A stretch of 64,000 nt of DNA from Curtobacterium guangdongense (GCF_049341845.1 NZ_JBMPIT010000002.1:310001-374000), one strand, 5' to 3'. Counted from the first letter of the stretch, positions 1 to 8,082 are shown. Notes: generated by a model from the letters alone, not told the origin. Numbers and translations are program-made.

Positions 1-485
1 ACGTCTTCCCCGACGACGCCGTCGCCACGCGTCGCCGCGGTGACGAGCCGACCGTTCTCGTAGCGGAGGTTGATCGCGAGGCCGTCGATCTTCAGCTCGG
101 TCAGGAACCGCACGCGCTCGGACCCGGCGTCACGCTGGACCTTGATCGCCCAGTCGGTGAGTTCTTCCGGGCTGAAGACGTTGTCGAGGCTCAGCATCCG
201 CTCGGCGTGCTCGACCGGCGCGAACTGCGTCGTCTCCGCCTGGCCGCCGACGGTCTGCGTCGGGCTGTCCTCGGTGAGGAGCTCGGGGAAGCGCTGTTCG
301 ATCGCGTCCAGCCGGTGCACCAGTGCGTCGTACTCGGCGTCGGAGGCGGTGGACCCGTTCTCCTCGTAGTAGCCGTGGCGGAGCTCGTTGATCGTCGAGC
401 GCAGCCGGTCAACCTCTCGCCCCGCCTGGGCGGCGTCGAGCGCGGCAGGGTCGATGGTCTCGAACGTGGCGTCGGTCTCGCTCAT
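1..485 (-). CDS. ligA: NAD-dependent DNA ligase LigA, N-terminal part (cut by window edge)
   Basis: LigA seals DNA nicks in replication and repair with NAD+ as adenylate donor. About 161 N-terminal codons are visible: the Ia helical domain with the HGYYE and SDAEYDAL NAD-binding motifs, then the start of the adenylation domain with the nucleotidyl lysine in TELKIDGLA near residue 130 and the following TRGDGVVGEDV motif. The ATG at 485 is the natural start. The gene lies 36 bases downstream of mnmA on the same strand, so cotranscription is likely. The rest of the gene lies left of the window. The family assignment is secure. Confidence 0.95.
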   Translation of the reverse strand, partial: MSETDATFETIDPAALDAAQAGREVDRLRSTINELRHGYYEENGSTASDAEYDALVHRLDAIEQRFPELLTEDSPTQTVGGQAETTQFAPVEHAERMLSLDNVFSPEELTDWAIKVQRDAGSERVRFLTELKIDGLAINLRYENGRLVTAATRGDGVVGED

Positions 486-521
486 ACCCACAGTTCTACC
501 GTGGACCACCGACCCCCGGAG

Positions 522-1634
522 TCAGGCGTCGACGGGAACGGGGACGGCGCTGACCGTCTCGTCGATCGTGCACTGGCCGAGCACCCGGGTCCCGACGTAG
601 ACCACGGCGGTCTGCCCCGGTGCGACACCGGAGAGCGGCTCGTCCACGTCGATGACCAGGACCCCGTCGGAGACCCGTGCGGTCGCGGGCACCGGGTCGG
701 CGTGCGCGCGGATCTGCACGTCGCACGCGAACGGGACGGACGGGTCGGCGGGAGCCGTCCCCGCCCACGTGAAGCGGGAGCCCGACATCGAGGTGACGTC
801 GAGCGCCTCCTTCGGCCCGACGACGACGGTGTTGTCCTTCGGACGGATCTCGAGCACGAACCGCGGCTTGCCGTCCGGCGCCGGACGCCCGAGCGCGAGC
901 CCGCGCCGCTGCCCGACGGTGAACCCGGTCGCTCCGTCGTGTGCGCCGACGACCGTGCCGTCCCGCTCGACGACGTCGCCGGGAGCGGTCCCCACGCGGT
1001 CGGCGAGCCAGCCGCGCGTGTCGCCGTCCGGGATGAAGCAGATGTCGTACGAGTCGGGCTTCTGCGCGACCGTGAGTCCGCGTGCGGCGGCCTCGGCCCG
1101 GACCTCGTCCTTCGACGGGGTCGCACCGAGCGGGAACATCGCGTGCTGGAGCTGCTCGGCGGTGAGGACGCCGAGCACGTACGACTGGTCCTTCGCCCAC
1201 GCGGCCGAACGGTGCAGCTCACGCGCGCCGTCGGCACCCGTCACGATCGACGCGTAGTGGCCGGTGCACACGGCGTCGAACCCGAGGGCGAGCGCCTTCT
1301 CGAGGAGCGCCGCGAACTTGATCCGCTCGTTGCACCGCATGCAGGGGTTCGGCGTGCGACCGGCCTGGTACTCGGCCACGAAGTCGTCGACCACGTCCTC
1401 CTTGAACCGCGCCGAGAAGTCCCACACGTAGTACGGGATGCCGAGTGCGGAGGCGGCGCGCTGGGCGTCCATCGAGTCTTCGATGGTGCAGCAGCCGCGG
1501 CTGCCGGTCCGCAGGGTGCCCGGCATCCGGCTCAGCGCGAGGTGGACCCCGACGACGTCGTGCCCGGCGTCGACCGCCCTGGCCGCGGCCACCGCCGAGT
1601 CGACTCCACCACTCATCGCCGCCAGAACACGCAT
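522..1634 (-). CDS. mnmA: tRNA-specific 2-thiouridylase MnmA
   Basis: MnmA thiolates U34 of tRNA-Lys, tRNA-Glu and tRNA-Gln, using ATP to adenylate the base and persulfide sulfur from a cysteine desulfurase relay. The 370-residue protein has the N-type ATP-pyrophosphatase loop SGGVDS at residues 8-13, the first catalytic cysteine region TPNPCMRCN and the second in SYDICFIPDGDT; these are the expected landmarks at about family length. The start at 1634 (ATG CGT GTT CTG) lies 6 bases after a TACCCT hexamer and has no Shine-Dalgarno, so the message is probably leaderless. ligA follows downstream. The gene is divergent from the MFS gene. Confidence 0.95.
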   Translation of the reverse strand: MRVLAAMSGGVDSAVAAARAVDAGHDVVGVHLALSRMPGTLRTGSRGCCTIEDSMDAQRAASALGIPYYVWDFSARFKEDVVDDFVAEYQAGRTPNPCMRCNERIKFAALLEKALALGFDAVCTGHYASIVTGADGARELHRSAAWAKDQSYVLGVLTAEQLQHAMFPLGATPSKDEVRAEAAARGLTVAQKPDSYDICFIPDGDTRGWLADRVGTAPGDVVERDGTVVGAHDGATGFTVGQRRGLALGRPAPDGKPRFVLEIRPKDNTVVVGPKEALDVTSMSGSRFTWAGTAPADPSVPFACDVQIRAHADPVPATARVSDGVLVIDVDEPLSGVAPGQTAVVYVGTRVLGQCTIDETVSAVPVPVDA

Positions 1635-1640
1635 GCTCCA

Positions 1641-1646
1641 AGGGTA
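1641..1646 (-). promoter_or_regulatory. -10 hexamer of mnmA (leaderless)
   Basis: The minus strand reads TACCCT, then six bases, then the ATG of mnmA. Transcription would begin at or next to the start codon. No -35 match is obvious. Confidence 0.55.
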
Positions 1647-1661
1647 ACTCCGCCCCGGGCG

Positions 1662-1667
1662 TAGCGT
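1662..1667 (+). promoter_or_regulatory. -10 hexamer of the MFS gene
   Basis: TAGCGT lies ten bases before the ATG at 1678, which would leave a leader of only a few bases; there is no Shine-Dalgarno. The divergent mnmA hexamer is only 16 bases away. Confidence 0.45.
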
Positions 1668-1677
1668 TGGTCCCGCG

Positions 1678-2988
1678 ATGACGACCACCCCAGAGCCCCC
1701 GCCCTTCGACTTCCGGGCCGTGCTGCTGTCCGGGTTCCTGCCCGCGGCGCTCTTCGCGATCGGCGAGGGCGCGATCATCCCGATCATCCCGATCGCCGCG
1801 AACTCCCTCGGAGCGAGCCTGGCGATCGCCGGGTTCGTCGCGTCACTCATCCTCGTCGGCGAGCTCATCGGCGACGTGCCGTCCGGCGTGGTCGTCGCGC
1901 GCATCGGCGAGCGGAACGCGATGATCGGCGCCGCGGTCGTGTCGATGCTCGGACTGACCGTGTGCGTCGTCGCGCCGAACCCCGTCGTGCTGGCGATCGG
2001 CGTCTTCCTCGTGGGCATCTCCACGGCCGTCTTCGCCCTCGCCAGGCACGCCTACATGACCACGGCGATCCCGCTCGCCATCCGGGCTCGAGCGCTGTCC
2101 AGCCTCGGCGGGGTCTTCCGCTTCGGCTACTTCGTCGGGCCGTTCATCGCCGCCGGCGTCGTCCACCTCACCGGCACGACCCAGAGCGCCTTCTGGATCC
2201 ACATCGTCTGCTGCCTCGCGGCCGCGGTGACCCTGCTCGTCCTGCGTGACCCCGCGACGGGCGTGCGCGGTCTGCGCAGGCCGAGCCGAGCCTCCAGTCC
2301 GACCGACGGCCCGACCGACGGCCAGACCGACGGCCCGACTGCACCGGCGGTCCTCGCAGGCGAGGAGTTCGTCAAGGAGGAGTCACACGGGCTCTTCCGG
2401 ACCATCCGCGAACACCACCGGGTCCTGCTGCGGCTCGGCAGCGGCGCCGGGCTGATCGGGGCGATGCGCGCCGGGCGTCAGGTGATCCTGCCGCTCTGGG
2501 CGGTCAGCGTCGGGTTGAACGACTCGACGGCCGCGCTCGTCATCGGCATCGCCGGGGCCGTCGACTTCGCGCTCTTCTACACGAGCGGCCAGATCATGGA
2601 CCGCTGGGGGCGGCTCGCGAGCGCACTCCCCTGCATGCTCGGCCTGAGCATCTGCTACTTCCTCCTCGCGTGGAGCGACCACCTCGACGCCAGGGTCGGC
2701 TGGTTCGTCGCGGTCGCGATGGCGATGTCCCTGGCGAACGGGGTGGGCTCCGGGATCCTCATGACGCTCGGCGCGGACCTGGCGCCGCGGGACCACCCGG
2801 CACCATTCCTCGGCGCCTGGCGCTTCACCGGCGACTTCGGGCAGGCGGCGGCACCGCTGGTCATCTCGGGCATCACCGCGGTGGCCTCGATCGCGATCGC
2901 CAGCGGGGTGATGGGCGTGCTCGGGCTCGTCGGTGCCGGAGTCCTGCTCCGGTACGTGCCGAGGTACCTGCCCCGACGCCTGCGCTGA
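1678..2988 (+). CDS. Major facilitator superfamily transporter
   Basis: This is a 436-residue integral membrane protein with about twelve predicted hydrophobic segments in two halves, typical of MFS drug or sugar exporters. The motif-A-like region GDVPSGVVVARIGERNAM lies near residues 61-80 and a second copy is seen in TSGQIMDRWGRLASA. The central cytoplasmic loop, about residues 200-235, is hydrophilic and carries PTDGPTDGQTDGPT repeats. The substrate cannot be read from sequence. The start at 1678 is set by the hexamer at 1662. It stands alone, divergent from mnmA and upstream of tRNA-Leu. Confidence 0.85.
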   Translation: MTTTPEPPPFDFRAVLLSGFLPAALFAIGEGAIIPIIPIAANSLGASLAIAGFVASLILVGELIGDVPSGVVVARIGERNAMIGAAVVSMLGLTVCVVAPNPVVLAIGVFLVGISTAVFALARHAYMTTAIPLAIRARALSSLGGVFRFGYFVGPFIAAGVVHLTGTTQSAFWIHIVCCLAAAVTLLVLRDPATGVRGLRRPSRASSPTDGPTDGQTDGPTAPAVLAGEEFVKEESHGLFRTIREHHRVLLRLGSGAGLIGAMRAGRQVILPLWAVSVGLNDSTAALVIGIAGAVDFALFYTSGQIMDRWGRLASALPCMLGLSICYFLLAWSDHLDARVGWFVAVAMAMSLANGVGSGILMTLGADLAPRDHPAPFLGAWRFTGDFGQAAAPLVISGITAVASIAIASGVMGVLGLVGAGVLLRYVPRYLPRRLR

Positions 2989-3045
2989 GCGGGGCAGGCG
3001 CGCACGGGGTCGGTCCGCACGGGCCGGGTACGCTGTCGGTTGCTC

Positions 3046-3126
3046 GCGGGAGTGGTGGAATCGGTAGACACGCAGGATTTAGGTTCCTGTGCCCCAGGCG
3101 TGAGGGTTCGAGTCCCTCCTTCCGCA
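3046..3126 (+). tRNA. tRNA-Leu (anticodon UAG)
   Basis: Acceptor arms GCGGGAG and CTTCCGC pair with one G-U. The anticodon stem CAGGA/TCCTG encloses the loop TTTAGGT, giving anticodon UAG (CUN codons). The variable arm is long, as expected for a class II leucine tRNA, and the T arm GAGGG-TTCGAGT-CCCTC is intact. The discriminator is A3126. The 3' CCA is not fully encoded, because ACC is followed by G. Confidence 0.96.
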
Positions 3127-3172
3127 CCGTCGGATGCGTGCTCGCGCATCTCCCCCTGCAGGAGGACGGCCA

Positions 3173-3210
3173 GGTCACACCCGCACGGTACCCTCGTCGT
3201 GCGGGTGACC
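3173..3210 (+). promoter_or_regulatory. Hairpin between tRNA-Leu and the DedA gene
   Basis: GGTCAC-(AC)-CCCGCACG at 3173-3187 pairs with CGTGCGGGTGACC at 3198-3210, with a two-base bulge. The loop contains TACCCT (3189-3194), a possible -10 for the downstream gene. There is no T-run, so it could be an end structure for the tRNA transcript, an operator, or part of a 5' leader. Confidence 0.4.
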
Positions 3211-3244
3211 TTCCCGTCCTCGCACACGCACGACCGGAAGAAGC

Positions 3245-3931
3245 ATGCACTCCGTCGCACTCGCCCTGATCCCCTGGCTGGATCCGCAGTACATCCTCGA
3301 CCACTTCGGGGCCGTCGCCGTGCTCGTCGTGTGCGCCATCATCTTCGCCGAGACCGGCCTGCTGATCGGGTTCATCTTCCCCGGCGACAGCCTGCTCGTC
3401 ATCACCGGGCTCTTCGCCTTCGACCGCGGCGGCGCCATCGGCGGCATCCCGATCTGGGTGGCGGCGCTGATGATCGGCGCGGCGGCGTTCCTCGGTGGCG
3501 AGCTCGGCTACTACATCGGCAAGAAGGCCGGTCCGCCGATCTTCGAGCGCAAGGAGAGCGGTCTGTTCTCGAAGGAGAACGTCGACCGCACCAACGCGTT
3601 CTTCCACCGCTTCGGCCCGCTCGCGGTCATCCTGGCGCGGTTCGTGCCGGTCGTGCGGACCTTCCTGCCGATCGCCGCGGGCGTCGGGCGCATGAACTAC
3701 AAGAAGTACTCGCTGTACAACGCGATCGGTGCCGTCATCTGGGGCGTCGGGGTGACGTTCCTCGGGTACTTCCTCGGGTACATCCCGTTCGTCGCCGACC
3801 TCGTGCGGAACTACATCGACCTGATCCTCATCGCGGCGGTGCTCGTCACCGTTGTGCCGATGGCGCTGACCTACTTCCGCAACGCCCGCAAGGCGAAGAA
3901 GGAGGAGCAGGAGCAGCCGACCGCGGAGTAG
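3245..3931 (+). CDS. DedA family membrane protein
   Basis: This 228-residue polytopic membrane protein belongs to the DedA (SNARE-associated/VTT) family. Members have been linked to membrane homeostasis and to recycling of the undecaprenyl-phosphate and phospholipid carriers; the role here is unknown. Family marks are FAETGLLIGFIFPGDSLL near residue 38, the GxxxGxxxGYYIGKKAG segment and the conserved FHRFGPLAVILARFVPVVRTF region with its essential arginines, then GVGRMNYKKYSLYN. The C-terminus is a charged cytoplasmic tail. GGAAG just before the ATG is an adequate ribosome binding site. It is monocistronic and closed by the terminator at 3987. Confidence 0.9.
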   Translation: MHSVALALIPWLDPQYILDHFGAVAVLVVCAIIFAETGLLIGFIFPGDSLLVITGLFAFDRGGAIGGIPIWVAALMIGAAAFLGGELGYYIGKKAGPPIFERKESGLFSKENVDRTNAFFHRFGPLAVILARFVPVVRTFLPIAAGVGRMNYKKYSLYNAIGAVIWGVGVTFLGYFLGYIPFVADLVRNYIDLILIAAVLVTVVPMALTYFRNARKAKKEEQEQPTAE

Positions 3932-3986
3932 CCCGCCGGCGCACCGCGCGCGCTGCGCCGTCGCCCGCTGCGCCGTCGCCCAACCG

Positions 3987-4028
3987 AAAGCACCTCGCAC
4001 CACGGACTTCCGCGGTGCGAGGTGCTTT
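3987..4028. terminator. Bidirectional intrinsic terminator
   Basis: A 15-bp stem pairs 3987-4001 with 4014-4028, with a short internal extension (CGG/CCG) and a small ACTT loop. It is flanked by AAA on one side and TTTT on the other, so it can terminate both the DedA gene and the convergent murI-rph-rdgB operon. Confidence 0.85.
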
Positions 4029-4064
4029 TCGTTGTGCGGGAGCGATCGGCGCCGCCGCCCCGGG

Positions 4065-4652
4065 CTACGCGCCGAAGTACTCGCGCACGATCGGGGCGAT
4101 CCCGCGGAACGCCTTCGACCGGTGGCTCAGCGAGTTCTTCTCCTCGCGCGTGAGCTGCGCGGACGACCGGTCGGCGTCGTCCGGCTTGAAGACCGGGTCG
4201 TACCCGTGGCCGCCGGTCCCCTGACGCGACGTCAGCACCTCGCCGTTCCAGACCGCCTCGACGACGTGCTCCTGGCCGTCCGGAGTCACGAACGCGGCGG
4301 CGCAGACGAACGCCGCCGTCCGCTCGACCACGCCCTCGAGGTTCGACAGCAGCAGCGCGATGTTGTCGTCGTCCACGCGGGTGCCGGCGTAGCGCGCCGA
4401 GTGGATCCCGGGGGCACCGTCGAGCACGTCGACCGCGATGCCGGAGTCGTCGGCGAGCGCCGGCAGCCCGGTGTGCGCGACGGCCGCCCGCGCCTTGATG
4501 AGGGCGTTCGCCGCGTACGTGTCGCCGTCCTCGACCGGCTCCGGTCCGTCGTAGCCGACGAGCTCGACGCCACCGAGGGTCGCGCCGAGGATCTCGCGGA
4601 GCTCGACGACCTTGCCCTGGTTGTGCGTCGCGAGGACGACGGTGCCCGTCAC
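4065..4652 (-). CDS. rdgB: XTP/dITP diphosphatase (RdgB/HAM1 family)
   Basis: The enzyme hydrolyses non-canonical purine triphosphates (dITP, dXTP, ITP) to monophosphates and keeps them out of nucleic acids. The 195-residue sequence has the N-terminal substrate loop ATHNQGKVVELREIL, the metal-binding and catalytic ALADDSGIAVDVLDGAPGIHSARYAG region, GGHGYDPVFKP and the C-terminal SHRSKAFR motif. Length is normal. The ATG overlaps the rph stop codon by four bases (ATGA), so translation is coupled. It is the last gene of the murI-rph-rdgB operon, a common bacterial arrangement. Confidence 0.96.
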   Translation of the reverse strand: MTGTVVLATHNQGKVVELREILGATLGGVELVGYDGPEPVEDGDTYAANALIKARAAVAHTGLPALADDSGIAVDVLDGAPGIHSARYAGTRVDDDNIALLLSNLEGVVERTAAFVCAAAFVTPDGQEHVVEAVWNGEVLTSRQGTGGHGYDPVFKPDDADRSSAQLTREEKNSLSHRSKAFRGIAPIVREYFGA

Positions 4653-5380
4653 GCGAGCCCCAGGGCTGAGCGCTGGATCGCCGCGAGCGACGCGTTGCCC
4701 GAGAGCCCGAGGTCGAGCAGGACGTTCAGCTCGTCGCGGTCGAACGGCGCGTGCTCGGCCGTTCCCTGCACCTCGATGAACTTGCCGGACCCGGTCGTGA
4801 CGATGTTCATGTCGGTGTCCGCGTTCGAGTCCTCGGTGTACGCGAGGTCGAGCATCGGCTCACCCTTGACGATCCCCACGGAGATGGCCTGCACGCTGTC
4901 GGTCAGCGGCGTCGCCTTCTTCGCGATGAAGCCCTTGTCGCGGCCCCACTCGATCGCGTCGGCCATGGCGACGTAGGCGCCGGTGATCGACGCCGTGCGG
5001 GTGCCGCCGTCGGCCTGGAGCACGTCGCAGTCGAGGACGAGCGTGTTCTCACCGAGGCCCTTCATGTCGACGACGGCACGGAGCGAACGGCCGATGAGCC
5101 GGGAGATCTCGTGCGTGCGCCCGCCGACCTTGCCCTTGATGGACTCGCGCTGCATGCGCTCGTTCGTGGAGCGCGGCAGCATCGAGTACTCGGCGGTGAC
5201 CCAGCCGGTGCCCTTGCCGGCCATCCAGCGCGGGACGCCGTTGGTGAACGACGCGGTGCACAGCACCTTCGTGTTGCCGAACGAGATGAGCGCGCTGCCC
5301 TCGGCCTGGGTGCTCCAGCCGCGCTCGATCGTGACGGGGCGGTGCTCGGTCGTCGAACGACCGTCGATGCGGGTGGTCAT
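4649..5380 (-). CDS. rph: Ribonuclease PH
   Basis: This is a phosphorolytic 3'-5' exoribonuclease that trims tRNA 3' ends, normally a hexameric ring. The 243-residue sequence matches the family over its length: R-rich N-terminus with EGSALISFGNTKVLCTAS, the phosphate-binding region RESIKGKVGGRTHEISRLIGRSLRA (quoted in part), and the metal/catalytic segment LVLDCDVLQADGGTRTAS. It overlaps both neighbours by four bases, the murI stop upstream and the rdgB start downstream, which marks a tightly coupled operon. Confidence 0.96.
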   Translation of the reverse strand: MTTRIDGRSTTEHRPVTIERGWSTQAEGSALISFGNTKVLCTASFTNGVPRWMAGKGTGWVTAEYSMLPRSTNERMQRESIKGKVGGRTHEISRLIGRSLRAVVDMKGLGENTLVLDCDVLQADGGTRTASITGAYVAMADAIEWGRDKGFIAKKATPLTDSVQAISVGIVKGEPMLDLAYTEDSNADTDMNIVTTGSGKFIEVQGTAEHAPFDRDELNVLLDLGLSGNASLAAIQRSALGLA

Positions 5381-6222
5381 GGTGTCCTTTCGGTGCGGGG
5401 CAGCGTGATCGCCCCGGTCTGGAGGTGGCCGACGCGGGATACCTCGGGTCCGAGGAACCGGCGTGCGAGCCGGATAAAACCGGCCTGGTCGTCACCCGTC
5501 GCCTCGAACGAGTACGTCGGCGGTGCGGTCGTGGTGCGTTCGAGGCCGTGCTCGACGAGTCGACGGTAGACGTCGTTCGCGGTCTCCTCGGCGCTCGACA
5601 CCAGCGTGACGTCGGGACCCATCACGTACTGGATCGCCGCGGACATCAGCGGGTAGTGGGTGCAGCCGAGGACGAGCGTGTCGACGTCGGCGGCGCGGAC
5701 GGGCGCGAGGTACCCGGCGGCGACGTCGCGGAGCTCCGGGGACGAGGTGTCGCCGGCCTCGACGAACTCGACGAAGCGCGGGCAGGCGGCGAGGGTGAGC
5801 GTGATGTCGGACGCGACGGCGAAGGCGTCCTCGTACGAGCGGGACGCGATCGTTCCGACCGTCCCGATCACGCCGATGCGCCCGGTCCTGGTCTGCTTGA
5901 CGGCGGCGCGTGCGGCGGGCTGGATCACCTCGACGACCGGGATGCCGTACGCCTGCTCGTACCGCTCGCGAGCGTCCCGGAGCACCGCCGAGGACGCGGT
6001 GTTGCACGCGATGACCAGGGCCTTCACGCCCTGCTCGACGAGGTCGTCCATCACCTCGAGCGCGTACCGACGGACGTCGGCGATCGGCTTCGGCCCGTAC
6101 GGCGAGTGCACGGTGTCGCCGACGTAGCGGATGCTCTCCCGCGGCAGCTGGTCGATGATCGCGCGGGCGACCGTCAGTCCACCGACGCCGCTGTCGAAGA
6201 CTCCGATCGGTGCATCCGTCAC
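5377..6222 (-). CDS. murI: Glutamate racemase
   Basis: MurI interconverts L- and D-glutamate to supply D-Glu for peptidoglycan stem peptides. The 281-residue sequence begins IGVFDSGVGGLTVARAI and carries both catalytic cysteines, in LVIACNTASSAVL and VLGCTHYPLM, at the expected spacing. I choose the GTG at 6222 because it starts directly at the conserved N-terminus and because TACGCT lies six bases upstream, the leaderless pattern seen throughout this window. The open frame runs further upstream but shows no family similarity there. It is first gene of murI-rph-rdgB. Confidence 0.95.
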   Translation of the reverse strand: MTDAPIGVFDSGVGGLTVARAIIDQLPRESIRYVGDTVHSPYGPKPIADVRRYALEVMDDLVEQGVKALVIACNTASSAVLRDARERYEQAYGIPVVEVIQPAARAAVKQTRTGRIGVIGTVGTIASRSYEDAFAVASDITLTLAACPRFVEFVEAGDTSSPELRDVAAGYLAPVRAADVDTLVLGCTHYPLMSAAIQYVMGPDVTLVSSAEETANDVYRRLVEHGLERTTTAPPTYSFEATGDDQAGFIRLARRFLGPEVSRVGHLQTGAITLPRTERTP

Positions 6223-6228
6223 GGGACC

Positions 6229-6234
6229 AGCGTA
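6229..6234 (-). promoter_or_regulatory. -10 hexamer of the murI operon (leaderless)
   Basis: TACGCT on the minus strand, six bases, then the GTG start of murI. Confidence 0.55.
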
Positions 6235-6287
6235 CCGACGGGAGCCGACGGCTCGACGCAATCCGAGCCTCCAGGCCATGTCCTGAC

Positions 6288-6293
6288 TAGTGT
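6288..6293 (+). promoter_or_regulatory. -10 hexamer of pncB (leaderless)
   Basis: TAGTGT followed by seven bases and GTG at 6301. An in-frame GTG at 6295 is too close to the hexamer to be translated from this promoter. Confidence 0.5.
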
Positions 6294-6300
6294 CGTGGAG

Positions 6301-7587
6301 GTGACCAGCGCGCTCCTGACGGACCAGTACGAACTCACCATGGTCGACGCGGCCCTGAAGGACGGCACGGCTGACCGACGCTGCGTCTTCGAGGTCTTCA
6401 CCCGGCGGCTGCCGGACGGCCGCCGCTACGGGGTCGCGGCCGGGCTCGGACGGTTCCTCGCGGCGCTGGCGGACTTCCGCTTCGGCGACGAGGAGATCGG
6501 GTTCCTGCGGGACCGCGGCGTGATCGACGGCGACACCGCGAGCTGGCTCGCGGAGTACCGGTTCACGGGAGACATCCGGGCGTACCGCGAGGGCGAGATC
6601 TTCTTCCCCAACTCCCCCGTGCTGCAGATCGAGGGCACGTTCGCCGAGGCGGTCGTCCTGGAGACCCTCGCCCTGTCGACCTTCAACGCCGATTCCGCGA
6701 TCGCCTCGGCGGCCGCACGCATGGTGTCGGCAGCCGACCACCGGCCCCTCGCCGAGATGGGCTCCCGCCGCACCGGCGAGTGGAACGCGGTCGCCGCCGC
6801 CCGCGCCGCCTACATCGCCGGCTTCGGCGCGACGAGCAACCTCGAGGCGGGGCGCACCTGGGGCATCCCGACCATGGGCACCGCGGCGCACGCGTTCACG
6901 CTGCTGCACGACTCGGAAGAGGCGGCGTTCCGCTCACAGCTCGACGCGCTCGGCGACGGCACCACCCTGCTCGTCGACACGTACGACATCGAGACCGCGG
7001 TCGACACGGCGGTCCGCCTGACGAACGGTCGGCTCGGCGCCGTCCGGATCGACAGCGGCGACCTGCCCTCGGTCGTGGCGGGCGTCCGGGCACAGCTCGA
7101 CCGACTCGGGGCGACGAACACCAAGATCACGGTGACGAACGACCTCGACGAGTACACGATCGCCGCGCTCCGGGCCGCACCCGTCGACTCCTACGGCGTC
7201 GGCACCTCGGTCGTCTCCGGGTCGGGGCACCCGGCGGCGAGCATGGTGTTCAAGCTCGTCGCACACCGCACCAGCGGCGAGGAGTGGGTCCCGGTCGCGA
7301 AGAAGTCCGCGGACAAGGCGTCCATCGGCGGCCGGAAGGAAGCCGGTCGACGACTCCGCAACGGCATCGCGACCGCCGAGGTCGTGCACACCTCCGGTGC
7401 CGTCGGCTCCGACGAACGTGCGCTCATGGTGCCGGTCGTCACGCGCGGCGAGGTCGACCCGGCGTTCCTCGGGGTCCGCGGGGTCGAGGCGGCACGGGCG
7501 CACCACCGCGGGGCGAAGGCGGAGCTGCCGGCCGATGCGGCCAGGATCGGTCGCGGTGACGCGGCGATCCCGACGCTGATCGTCTGA
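6301..7587 (+). CDS. pncB: Nicotinate phosphoribosyltransferase
   Basis: PncB converts nicotinate and PRPP (with ATP) to nicotinate mononucleotide in NAD salvage. The 428-residue protein opens with LLTDQYELTM, a family hallmark, and has the SRRTGEWNAVAAARAAYIAG segment, the catalytic histidine region GTAAHAFTLLHDSEEAAF, VRIDSGDL and the phosphoribosyl-binding GTSVVSGSGHP. The GTG at 6301 is chosen from its distance to TAGTGT. It is divergent from murI with a 78-base spacer. The stop codon lies inside a short tandem repeat (three copies of a 14-base unit at 7572-7612). Confidence 0.94.
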   Translation: MTSALLTDQYELTMVDAALKDGTADRRCVFEVFTRRLPDGRRYGVAAGLGRFLAALADFRFGDEEIGFLRDRGVIDGDTASWLAEYRFTGDIRAYREGEIFFPNSPVLQIEGTFAEAVVLETLALSTFNADSAIASAAARMVSAADHRPLAEMGSRRTGEWNAVAAARAAYIAGFGATSNLEAGRTWGIPTMGTAAHAFTLLHDSEEAAFRSQLDALGDGTTLLVDTYDIETAVDTAVRLTNGRLGAVRIDSGDLPSVVAGVRAQLDRLGATNTKITVTNDLDEYTIAALRAAPVDSYGVGTSVVSGSGHPAASMVFKLVAHRTSGEEWVPVAKKSADKASIGGRKEAGRRLRNGIATAEVVHTSGAVGSDERALMVPVVTRGEVDPAFLGVRGVEAARAHHRGAKAELPADAARIGRGDAAIPTLIV

Positions 7588-7612
7588 CGCCGATCGTCTG
7601 ACGCTGATCGTC
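7572..7612. repeat. 14-bp tandem repeat over the pncB stop codon
   Basis: Three head-to-tail copies of GACGC(T/C)GATCGTCT, the last lacking one base. The stop codon is at 7585-7587, so two copies lie outside the gene. Confidence 0.8.
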
Positions 7613-7618
7613 GACGGG

Positions 7619-7882
7619 CTACTCGTCCTTCATCTTCTCGTAGATGGCCTTGCAGTCCGGGCAGACCGGGAACTTCTCCGGGTCGCGACCCGGGATCCAC
7701 TTCTTGCCGCAGAGTGCCTTGACCGGCTTGCCGCTCAGGGCGGACTGCAGGATCTTGTCCTTCTTGACGTAGTGCGAGAACCGCTCGTGGTCGCCCGGCT
7801 CGATCGCCTCTTCTTCGAGGAGCTTCTCGAGCTCGCGGTCCATCACGTCGAGTCCGCCGCCGCCCGGTTCCGTCATGCTCAT
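7619..7882 (-). CDS. DUF3039 domain-containing protein
   Basis: This 87-residue soluble protein is of the actinobacterial DUF3039 type. The N-terminal half is acidic (LEKLLEEEAIEPGDHERFSHYV) and the C-terminal half looks like a small zinc ribbon, with ALCGKKW and FPVCPDCKAIYEKM supplying three cysteines. The function is unknown. The ATG at 7882 follows TACCCT by six bases; a second in-frame ATG lies two codons inside. It is convergent with pncB and separated by only 31 bases. Confidence 0.85.
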   Translation of the reverse strand: MSMTEPGGGGLDVMDRELEKLLEEEAIEPGDHERFSHYVKKDKILQSALSGKPVKALCGKKWIPGRDPEKFPVCPDCKAIYEKMKDE

Positions 7883-7888
7883 GGGACA

Positions 7889-7894
7889 AGGGTA
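7889..7894 (-). promoter_or_regulatory. -10 hexamer of the DUF3039 gene (leaderless)
   Basis: TACCCT, six bases, ATG at 7882 on the minus strand. Confidence 0.5.
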
Positions 7895-7965
7895 CGTCGT
7901 GTCGGGCGCTCGTGCTGCGCTGCCGTGCGGCGCCTGCTGCGCTCCGGGGTGGGCGCGTTGACGGA

Positions 7966-8026
7966 ATCGAGGGAACAGAAAACGTCGGGTGCGCGGCAGC
8001 GACCCGACGTTTTCTGTTCCCTCGAT
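7966..8026. repeat. Perfect 25-bp inverted repeat with 11-base loop
   Basis: The arms at 7966-7990 and 8002-8026 are exact reverse complements. Their centre holds a run of four A (or T), unusual in this GC-rich DNA. It lies upstream of the minus-strand DUF3039 gene and downstream of the ABC permease gene. There is no T-run after the stem. It may be an end structure, a protein-binding palindrome or a mobile-repeat relic. Confidence 0.85.
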
Positions 8027-8048
8027 ACGCGGCGACGCCGCGGCGGCC

Positions 8049-8082
8049 TGGAGGCTCGTTGCGGGGCCGCCACGAGCCTCCG
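8049..8082. repeat. GGAGGC-family inverted repeat
   Basis: TGGAGGCTCGTTGCG pairs imperfectly with CGCCACGAGCCTCCG around a short loop. It is one of several related hairpins in this window and lies past the stop of the ABC permease gene, so it may act as its terminator. Confidence 0.7.

Noticed and set aside
3046..3126. tRNA-Leu as a phage or island attachment site
   Set aside because: No integrase and no direct repeat of the tRNA 3' end is seen on either side.
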